NCBI GenBank assembly: GCA_963170165.1
Contig: CAUJGQ010000095.1
Span: 1-32,584, forward strand
Source: Chloroflexota bacterium
GTDB lineage: Bacteria > Chloroflexota > Dehalococcoidia > CAUJGQ01
Direction: 5' to 3'
DNA length: 32,584 nucleotides
Position 1 is the first letter of the stretch. Each line of letters starts with the position of its first letter. The notes below the pieces were generated by a model, which saw only the letters and a list, made by a program, of their open reading frames with translations, did not search any database and was not told the DNA's origin. Shown in pieces: positions 7,804 through 14,900 of this stretch. Position numbers and translations under genes: made by a program.

Positions 7804-9426
7804 CTACTCCGGTGGGGCCGTGCCGTCTGCGGCTGGAGCGCGGGATGCTGTCCAGTCGGCGCTACGGGCAGAGCCGTACAGCGCCAGGCTGAGGATGAGC
7901 AAGGCAGCGATGATCAGCACCGGACGGGTATCGCCGAGCAGCGAAGCCAGTCCACCCATCACCAAGAGCGGCAGGGTGGCGACGGCGTTCTTGACCGCGC
8001 CCTGGAGCGCGAAGACACGGCCCTGCATGGCCAGCGGTACCCGTTCGTGCAGCAGCGTCTGGGCCGCGACTTGCACCATCGACAGCCCGAAGCCGAGGGG
8101 GAGCGCCAGCAACAGGGCGGCGCCCATGCGCCCGTCGCGGTAGGCGAGCGGGCCACGCTCGAACAGCGCGCCGGCCGGTCCAAAGCCACGCAGCAGCGCG
8201 GCGAGCTGATTGACGCCACCGAACAGCAGCAACACTCCTACCATGAGCAGGAAGCCGACCGTGACCAGCAGGCGTTTCTCAACGTGCTCGGCCAGCTTCG
8301 GCGTGAGCGCCAGGCCGAGCAACACCCCGGCGACGGCGGGGAAGAAGACGTAGACGGCCAGTTCCGGCTGGACGCCCAGCACATCCTTGGCAAACTTGGG
8401 GAACAGCGTCACGATCACTAAGTTGGCCGTGCTGGCGAGCACCAGGAGCAGCATACAGATGAAGGCGGCGCGGTCGCCTGCGAGCCACTGCCACGCCTCG
8501 CGCAGAGACTCGCGTGTGCCTGCCATCCAGGGCCTCCGCGCCGCGTCCTCCGCGCGGGGTAGCTGTGGCGGCCGCGACTCCGGCATCAACAGGTTGATGG
8601 CCACGGCTCGCAGCGCGGCATAGGTGAGCAGCAGGCCGCTGGCGATGATCAGGGGCTCCGGTGTGTCGAATAGCCGTACCATCAGCGGCGCAAGGATGGC
8701 GGTGCCGAGCAACGCCCCGGCCGATTCCGCCAGGTTCGAGAAGGAGTTGGCTGCTGCGAGCCGGTCCGAGGTGACCACACGGGGCACGATCGCCGCCTCG
8801 GCCGGTGTAGCGAACTGAGTGACGGCGGTGATGGCAACCAGCAGCGCGTAGACGGTCGCCAGTCCCGTTCCCAGGAAGATGAAGCCAAAGCACAGTAGCG
8901 CCCGCGCGACGTTCGTGGTGATTAGCATAAATCGCTTTGGCATGCGGTCGACGACGACGCCGCCCAGCGGCCCAAACATGGCGGCAGGGGCCACTGTTGA
9001 GATGGTGACGAGAGCGGACAAGATGCCGATAAGTCGTGGATCCTCAGTCGTCTTGACGATCTGGATGAGCATGCCATAGCTAAGGGTGTTGATCGCGGTC
9101 TCCGTGGCGACGCGCATCGTGATCATCGCGCGGAACGACGGCGCATGGAGCAGTGAGTCTGCGGGGATGTACCACCAGAGCAGGCGGCGCGGTGGTGGTG
9201 ATGCCGCCATAGCGGTGGCGCGCGGTCTGGGGGCGGATATCGCTGTGCGGGCGGCGAAGGAGGCCCCACAGGTGCTGCAGAAGCGTGACGCCGGCGGGTT
9301 CGGCTCGCCACACTGAGGGCAGGCACGCTCGGTGGCGCTCACCAGTGGCTCGCCACACTGATTGCAGAAGCGCGCGGTGGCGCGGTTGGGCTCGGCGCAG
9401 ACCGGACACGTGAGGATCTGGGCCAT
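7804..9426 (-). CDS. MFS transporter with two N-terminal zinc ribbons
   Basis: A 540-residue protein in two parts. Residues 1-60 hold two tandem four-Cys zinc ribbons with the same spacing: Cys7/10/21/24 and Cys36/39/50/53, each CxxC-x10-CxxC. A Pro/Arg/Ala-rich linker follows, then about 12 hydrophobic segments of the major facilitator superfamily, with the cytoplasmic-loop motif GGVVVDRMPKRFML and a second half around LPLGFGLSMVQVAAQTLL, similar to MFS enterobactin exporter-like permeases. ATG at 9426 puts the first ribbon at the N-terminus; the frame extends to 9486 without a ribosome binding site. A marR gene lies just upstream on the same strand, which fits a regulated efflux pump. The cargo and the role of the ribbons are unknown. 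Confidence 0.87.
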   Translation of the reverse strand: MAQILTCPVCAEPNRATARFCNQCGEPLVSATERACPQCGEPNPPASRFCSTCGASFAARTAISAPRPRATAMAASPPPRRLLWWYIPADSLLHAPSFRAMITMRVATETAINTLSYGMLIQIVKTTEDPRLIGILSALVTISTVAPAAMFGPLGGVVVDRMPKRFMLITTNVARALLCFGFIFLGTGLATVYALLVAITAVTQFATPAEAAIVPRVVTSDRLAAANSFSNLAESAGALLGTAILAPLMVRLFDTPEPLIIASGLLLTYAALRAVAINLLMPESRPPQLPRAEDAARRPWMAGTRESLREAWQWLAGDRAAFICMLLLVLASTANLVIVTLFPKFAKDVLGVQPELAVYVFFPAVAGVLLGLALTPKLAEHVEKRLLVTVGFLLMVGVLLLFGGVNQLAALLRGFGPAGALFERGPLAYRDGRMGAALLLALPLGFGLSMVQVAAQTLLHERVPLAMQGRVFALQGAVKNAVATLPLLVMGGLASLLGDTRPVLIIAALLILSLALYGSARSADWTASRAPAADGTAPPE

Positions 9427-9510
9427 CGTCACTGCGCACCCCGCTGCGCTCTGCGTGAGGGTACGCCTGCCATAAGTACCCGGCAACCGGCGCCGGTACG
9501 AGACGCAAAG

Positions 9511-9541
9511 GCGAGATCCCGGCGGCGGGCCAGGATCTCGC
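9511..9541 (-). terminator. Stem-loop after marR, likely intrinsic terminator or attenuator
   Basis: GCGAGATCC (9511-9519) and GGATCTCGC (9533-9541) form a perfect 9-bp stem with a 13-base GC-rich loop. On the minus strand it lies 33 bases after the marR stop and is followed by CTTTGCGTCT, a short and imperfect T tract. Position and perfect pairing favour a terminator that separates marR from the MFS gene. The weak T tract leaves a processing or stabilising hairpin possible. Confidence 0.55.
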
Positions 9542-9574
9542 GTAATGGTGGGGCGCTGCCGCGTGCGGCTTGGG

Positions 9575-10096
9575 CTAGTCGGCCGCCGCGGCGAATTCGC
9601 TGGTCAGCGGGTCAATCCGCAGCCGTTCTTCGGCGTAAGTCAGGTGCTCCGCGGGTACCCCGCCCAACTCGGCGGCACGATTGCGGACGCGGCGGGCCAC
9701 ATCGGTGATGTGGTCAAGTTCGTCCTCGTTGAGCGCGCCAATAGCCTCGCGTCCGATCTCCCAGCCCGCGCCGTCGATCTCGCGGAGCAACTGCTGCGCC
9801 GGCTCGGTCGCCTCCACGAGCACAACTCGGCGATCGGTAGCGTGCCGGATCCGGCGAACCAGGCCGCGCTGCTCGAGGCGGTCGACGAGGTCCGTCGTCG
9901 TCTGGGTTTGCTGCAACAGGTAACGTGCCAGGTCCGACATACGCTGGGGACCGTGCGTTGCCAGCACGGCCAGGGCACCGGCCTGCGAGCCGCTCAGATT
10001 CCACGGGCGCAGCCGCACATCCACGGCGCGCTCGAGCACGATCGCGGCCTGGTGGATTGCGACCCACGCGTCATAAACTCGGCGTCCATCAGCCAT
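9575..10096 (-). CDS. MarR family transcriptional regulator
   Basis: A 173-residue winged-helix regulator. The layout is typical: an N-terminal dimerisation helix, PWNLSGSQAGALAVLATHGP, then QRMSDLARYLLQQTQTTTDLVDRLEQ (helix-turn-helix; key residues SDLA, QTTTDLVDRLE), and the wing GLVRRIRHATDRRVVLVEAT with the conserved D-R. It is followed by a long C-terminal dimerisation helix. ATG at 10096 has GACGGAGGCTTGATAG upstream. MarR proteins usually repress nearby efflux or catabolic genes and release DNA on binding small phenolic or lipophilic ligands. The MFS transporter downstream on the same strand is the natural candidate target, and an inverted repeat upstream could be its operator. Confidence 0.9.
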   Translation of the reverse strand: MADGRRVYDAWVAIHQAAIVLERAVDVRLRPWNLSGSQAGALAVLATHGPQRMSDLARYLLQQTQTTTDLVDRLEQRGLVRRIRHATDRRVVLVEATEPAQQLLREIDGAGWEIGREAIGALNEDELDHITDVARRVRNRAAELGGVPAEHLTYAEERLRIDPLTSEFAAAAD

Positions 10097-10215
10097 CTAT
10101 CAAGCCTCCGTCATCAGTGGTTCTGCCAGCGGTACCGAATTCGTCGCTTCCCCCTCTTTGATTGTGAAGGATTCCACGTGTTTGGGGAAGTAGCTACCGG
10201 CACGTCTCCCGTCCG

Positions 10216-10254
10216 TTGATAGGTATACGGATGGTGCGCCATCACATTTATCAA
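10216..10254. promoter_or_regulatory. Nested inverted repeats upstream of marR, candidate operator
   Basis: TTGATA at 10216-10221 and TATCAA at 10249-10254 form an inverted pair around a second palindrome, GATGG-TGCG-CCATC at 10230-10243, with nearly the same centre (about 10235-10236). The block is the most AT-rich part of the 169-bp gap between the unknown gene and marR, so it may include the marR promoter. MarR-type regulators bind palindromes and often repress themselves. The link is inference. Confidence 0.4.
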
Positions 10255-10265
10255 TACGTCGCGCA

Positions 10266-10808
10266 TCACTCCGCCGGTTCATCTGATTCCGGGGAGAAGG
10301 CCGAACCCGGAGCATGAGCGGCAGATTCATTCGGAGCAGCAGGAGGTGGTGGCTCTGGGTAGGCGGCGAAAGCGGGTGCCCGCAGACCGGCAATGATGGC
10401 AGAGCGCAACTTGTCCTCGGAAACCGGCAGGTACGCCTCCAGGCGCTTTTCACCGAGGATCCGCACACAGGCCCGGCCGTTGCTCTCGTGGTATCCCAGC
10501 CAGATGCTAAGGTGGAGGTCGCCTGGCATTGCCGCCCGTTCGGGCCGCCGATCAGCGGCGGCAGGCCACACCAGCGAGTACAACCACTCGACGCCGTACA
10601 TTCCGCGGCGCTGGACAATCTCGCCCCGGCCGCTCAGGGCGCGGTCGCGGAGCTGCTCCAGCAGCTCTTCGATGTGCAGCTCGGCGGTGTGTGCGGCAAG
10701 GCCGGTGGCTGCGGCCCTGAGCTGGGTGAGCATGGCGGCCTCTGGCTCATCCGGCTCGGACAGCGGCCACTCCTCGCAGAAGGCGTCGAGAGCTTGCCAG
10801 TTATCCAT
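10266..10808 (-). CDS. Hypothetical protein, 180 aa
   Basis: No family was recognised. The protein has a helical N-terminal part with several acidic and Leu/Ala-rich stretches (MLTQLRAAATGLAAHTAEL, HIEELLEQLRDRAL), a central beta-like region (GMYGVEWLYSLVW, DLHLSIWLGYHESNGRACVRIL) and a Pro/Ala/Glu-rich disordered-looking C-terminus. It has no signal peptide or membrane segment. GTG at 10811 is directly followed by ATG at 10808; the ATG is preferred because CCAGGATAG lies about 8 bases upstream. It lies 82 bp downstream of the response regulator gene on the same strand and could be co-transcribed with it. Codon use resembles the neighbours, so it is likely a real gene. Confidence 0.65.
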   Translation of the reverse strand: MDNWQALDAFCEEWPLSEPDEPEAAMLTQLRAAATGLAAHTAELHIEELLEQLRDRALSGRGEIVQRRGMYGVEWLYSLVWPAAADRRPERAAMPGDLHLSIWLGYHESNGRACVRILGEKRLEAYLPVSEDKLRSAIIAGLRAPAFAAYPEPPPPAAPNESAAHAPGSAFSPESDEPAE

Positions 10809-10890
10809 CACCTATCCTGGATGTTCCCACCGGCCCCAACCGGGCTGTGGCGCCAAGGTCACCAGTACCGGCCAGGCGGGGCCGGTGCGG

Positions 10891-11598
10891 TCAGCGGTCA
10901 GAGGCCGCCGGGGTGGTGTAGCCGACTCCCGGCACTGTCAGCAAGATTACCGGCTTCGATGGATCAGTCTCCAGCTTCTGGCGCAACCGCGACACATTGA
11001 CGCGCAGCATATGCAGTTCGTTGGCGTACTCGCTGCCCCAAACCGCCTGCAAAATCATGGTGTGCGTGAGCACCCGCCCAGGGTGAGCAGCGATGTAGGC
11101 AAGCAGGCGAAACTCAAGTGGGGTGAGGGTGATCACCTCGTCATTACGGCGAACGCTGTGCTGGTCGAGGTCAATCACGATGTCATCTACCCGGAGCAGT
11201 CCTGAAGCAGGCGCGCCGGCGCTCCATGCGGTACGCCGCAGGACGGCTTTGACCCGCGCAATCAGTTCCCCCGCGGCAAATGGCTTCGTGACATAGTCAT
11301 CGGCGCCAGCATCAAGGCCGCGAATCTTGTCCTGTTCGCGCCCAAGCGCGGAAATCATCACCACCGGCACCTGCGAACGCGCGCGCAGCCGCCGGCAGAC
11401 CTCCACGCCATCAAGGCCCGGGAGGATCACATCGAGCAGGACGGCATCCGGATCGACCTGAGCTGCGAGGTCGAGCGCCGCGGGGCCCTCGCCGGTAACG
11501 GTGACCTCGTAACCGGCCAGCTCGAGCGTCCGGCGCAGCAGGCGTTGCATGGGCCGGTCATCTTCGACAACCAGGATGTGGGTGGTCCGTTCCGCCAT
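10891..11598 (-). CDS. OmpR/PhoB-family response regulator, KdpE-like
   Basis: A 235-residue two-domain regulator. The receiver domain (residues 1-120) has the acidic pair in LVVEDDRPM, phosphoacceptor Asp56 in AVLLDVILPG, Ser83 in the Thr/Ser switch position (VVMISALGR) and Lys105 in DYVTKPF. The C-terminal winged helix shows LTPLEFRLLAYIAAHPGRVLT and HMLRVNVSRLRQKLE, ending VPGVGYTT, all typical of OmpR/PhoB DNA-binding domains. Its overall pattern is closest to KdpE as far as can be judged by eye. ATG at 11598 has GGTGGAGGG directly upstream; the frame to 11640 is less likely. No histidine kinase gene is adjacent, so its partner is elsewhere or it is an orphan. gltB is divergent from it, and an 11-bp-phased direct repeat lies between them. 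Confidence 0.92.
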   Translation of the reverse strand: MAERTTHILVVEDDRPMQRLLRRTLELAGYEVTVTGEGPAALDLAAQVDPDAVLLDVILPGLDGVEVCRRLRARSQVPVVMISALGREQDKIRGLDAGADDYVTKPFAAGELIARVKAVLRRTAWSAGAPASGLLRVDDIVIDLDQHSVRRNDEVITLTPLEFRLLAYIAAHPGRVLTHTMILQAVWGSEYANELHMLRVNVSRLRQKLETDPSKPVILLTVPGVGYTTPAASDR

Positions 11599-11722
11599 CC
11601 CTCCACCTCGCGGCAGTTCGCAGGCACGCGGAATGCGCACGTCGCCAGCGGCAGCGCGGCCGTGACGATTGTACCAGGCCGCTCACGATGACGAGCCGAA
11701 CCGCGCCGGCGTCATACGCGGA

Positions 11723-11738
11723 AACATATTCGTAACAT
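11723..11738. promoter_or_regulatory. 11-bp-phased direct repeat AACAT, candidate response-regulator site
   Basis: AACAT at 11723-11727 recurs at 11734-11738, exactly 11 bp apart, within AAACATATTCGTAACATGT. Tandem half-sites at about one helical turn are the usual target shape of OmpR/PhoB-family regulators. This one lies between such a regulator gene and gltB, about 30 bp upstream of the putative gltB -35 box. Binding is inferred from spacing and position only. Confidence 0.4.
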
Positions 11739-11767
11739 GTCCTTGGGAAAATCGAGTGGTGACACCG

Positions 11768-11796
11768 TTGACCCGTGCCCGGTATTTCACTAACGT
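11768..11796 (+). promoter_or_regulatory. Putative sigma-70-type promoter for gltB
   Basis: TTGACC at 11768-11773 is followed, after exactly 17 bases, by TAACGT at 11791-11796. The -35 is a good match and the -10 a weak one (3 of 6). It lies about 130 bp upstream of the gltB start, leaving a long leader. TAACGTTA at 11791-11798 is itself a palindrome and could instead be a protein-binding site. Confidence 0.35.
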
Positions 11797-11924
11797 TACG
11801 GTACCCCCGCAGGAATGATACGTCTTGTGGGGCCAGGCCCGGATTCCGGCCCAGGGTGGCGGAATCGCGGGGCTTTTGCTATTCCCTCTGCGTGCCCTGG
11901 TTTCTGGTATGAGGTTCGACCGCC

Positions 11925-14900
11925 ATGACTCCTCCCCATGCGCACGACCCCTGGCATAGCCGTCTGCAGCCGCGCGGTTCCCGCGACCAGGCTACCGGCG
12001 CCGCCGCGGGCCTGTACGACCCGGCGCATGAGAAGGATGCCTGTGGCGTTGGCTTCGTTGCCCGCATCGACGGGACGCGCTCTCATGAGGTGCTCCGTAT
12101 CGCGCTGACGTGTGTTGATCACGTCACCCACCGTGGCGCGCTGATTGACGCCCGCACGGGAGACGGCGCCGGTCTCCTCACCCAGATCCCGCACGGCCTG
12201 TTTGCCCCGGAACTCGCCGATATGGGGGTACGGCTGCGCCGGCCGGAAGACCTGGCAGTGGCGATGCTGTTCCTGCCTGGAAGGTCGCTCGAGGACCAGG
12301 CGATTGCCCGTCGTTTCAGTGAGCGGGCAGTGCGCCACCAAGGGTTGGAGGTATTCGGCTGGCGGCTGGTACCGGTGAACCCGGAGGTGCTGGGTCCGCT
12401 GGCGGCGCGCACGATGCCGCGCATCGAGCAACTGTTGATCGGCCGGGCAACCGGCATCGATGATGCTGAGTTCGAGCGACGGCTGCTGCTGGCGCGTAAG
12501 GAAATCGAACGGCGGGCGATTGACGATGAGCTGGATGGACTGTACGTCGTCTCCTGCTCTCATCGCATGCTGGTCTACAAGGGCCTGGTCGTCGCCAGTC
12601 AGCTCCCGCAGTTCTACGCCGACTTGGCCAACCAGGCCTACACCACCGCGCTGGCGGTGTTTCACCAGCGATACAGCACCAACACCATGCCATCGTGGGA
12701 GATGGCGCAACCGTTCCGCATGATCGCGCATAACGGCGAGATCAACACCCTGGCTGCCAACCGCAACTGGAGCCGCGCCCGCGAGCCTGAACTGACCTCC
12801 CCGGTGTGGGGCGACCGCACCAAAGAGCTCTTGCCGCTGTACCAGGAAGGCGGCTCCGACACGGCCACGCTCGACAACCTCGTCGAGCTGGTGACGCTCT
12901 CGGGGCGCGACATTCGGCATACGCTGATGATGCTCCAGCCCGAAGCTTGGGAGAACATGCCCAATATGCCGGCCAACCGGCGGGCGTTCTATGAGTACCA
13001 CGCGACGCTAACCGAGCCCTGGGATGGGCCCGCGGCACTGTCGTTCACCGATGGCGTCGTTGTCGGTGCCTGCCTGGATCGTAACGGGCTGCGCCCTTCG
13101 CGCTATGCCATCACGCGCGATGGTCTCGTGGTCGCCGGCTCCGAGGCCGGCATGGTGGACTTGCCGGTGAAGGAGATCGTCGAGAAGGGCCGGCTCGGCC
13201 CCGGGCACATGATTGCCGTGGATACCGGCCGGCGCGAACTGCTGCGCAATGACGACATCAAGGACGAGTTTGCCGCGCAGAAGCCGTATGGCCAGTGGGT
13301 GAAACGCCAGCGGCTGCGCCTGGATGATTACCTTACGCAGCGGCCCGGATCCGGCCTGCCACCTGATTCCTTGGACGTCTTGCGTCAGCAGGTGGCGTTC
13401 GCGTACAGCCAGGAGGAGATGGCGTTCATCATCCGGCCCATGGGTAACGAGGGCAAAGAGCCGGTGGGTTCAATGGGGGATGATACCGCACTGGCCGTGA
13501 TGTCGGCCATGCCGCGGCTGCCGTACGCCTACTTCAAACAGAAGTTTGCGCAGGTGACGAATCCACCGATCGATCCGATCCGTGAAGAGCTGGTGATGTC
13601 GCTCGACACGTACCTGGGACGGCGGCGCTCGCTGCTGGAGGAGACGGAGCAGCACGCCCGGCTGGTGCACCTGACCGCACCGCTGATGATCGACGAGGAG
13701 ATGGAGGCGCTGCGCCGCATCGCCGAGCCGGCGTTCTATGCTTTCACCATCCAATGCGTGTTTGATGCATCCTGTGGCCCGGAGGCGCTTGAACAGGCGC
13801 TGGCGCGCATCTGTGATGAGGCGGTGGCCGCCGTCGACTCAGGCGCTACCATCTTGATCCTGTCGGATCGCGGTGTCGATGCGCAGAAGGCGCCGGTGCC
13901 GATGCTGCTGGCAGCCGGCGCGGTGCATCATCACCTGATCCGGCACGGTCGACGGATGCGCGCCAGCATCATTGCCGAGACGGCCGAGGCGCGCGATGTG
14001 CACCAGATCGCATGCCTGATTGGCTTCGGCGCCTCAGCGGTCAACCCTTACCTGGTGTATGCCACACTGGCCGAGATGGCCGAGCAGACGGCACGGCACG
14101 AGCGGTTGGAGAAGTCTGAGCTGGCCGACGTGGCGCTGGCACTTGCCCGCACCATGACTGACGAAGGGCTAGCGGCGGCGCGGGCCGATGGGTCGTTTGG
14201 CCGCGCGATCCGGCTCAAGGCGTTCAGCAACTACGAGAAGTCTATCGACGCCGGCCTGCTCAAGATCTGCTCCAAGATGGGCATTTCGACCATCACCAGC
14301 TATCACGCTGCCCAGATCTTCGAGGCAATCGGGCTGTCACAGGCCGTGCTCGACCAGTGCTTCGCCGGGTTGACCTCGCGGGTTGGCGGTGTCGGCCTGC
14401 GCGAGATTGCCATGGAGGTGCTTGGCCGCCACGCGGTCGCATTCGGAGGGGTGCCCCGGCTGGACGATGGCGCGCTGTACCGCTACCGGCGAGACGGGGA
14501 GTATCACGCCTACAACCCAGGTGTGATTCAGGCGTTGCACAAGGCGGTTGAGTCTGGCACATGGGAGGACTACCGGGTCTACTCCGACCTGATCAGCGCC
14601 CGGCCACCGACGGCGCTGCGTGACCTGCTGACGTTCAAGCCGATGGGCGCTCCGGTTCCGCTAGACGAGGTGGAGCCCGTTGAATCGATCATGCGCCGGT
14701 TCGTCACCGCTGCGATGTCGCTGGGGGCGTTGTCACCCGAAGCACACGAAGTGATGGCGATCGGCGTCAACCGCATCGGCGCCAAGTCCAATACTGGCGA
14801 AGGCGGTGAGGACAAGCGCCGCTACCGGCAGTTGCCCAACGGCGACAGCTCGAACTCGAAGATCAAGCAGATCGCTTCGGCCCGTTTTGGCGTGACTCCT

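Larger units (their letters stand above)
11599..11924. other. Intergenic region between response regulator and gltB (326 bp)
   Basis: No coding sequence is supported here; frames that cross it are out of register with either gene. It holds the divergent promoters of the response regulator (leftward) and gltB (rightward), an 11-bp-phased direct repeat at 11723-11738 and a promoter-like element at 11768-11796. From about 11800 to 11880 the presumed gltB leader is GC-rich and can fold (for example GGGCCAGGCCC and GGCCCAGGG segments), but no known riboswitch was recognised. Confidence 0.6.

Noticed and set aside
6886-8421. Long plus-strand open frame (511 codons) across the dehydrogenase and MFS genes
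   Set aside because: It runs antisense to two clear protein families and its sequence is low-complexity Ser/Ala/Arg then Gln/His/Glu, as expected for a shadow frame.
11796-13001. Long minus-strand open frame (401 codons) antisense to the start of gltB
   Set aside because: It is rich in Arg, Gln, His and Pro with no domain pattern, has no convincing start, and lies opposite a perfectly conserved gltB region. It is a shadow frame of GC-rich coding DNA.
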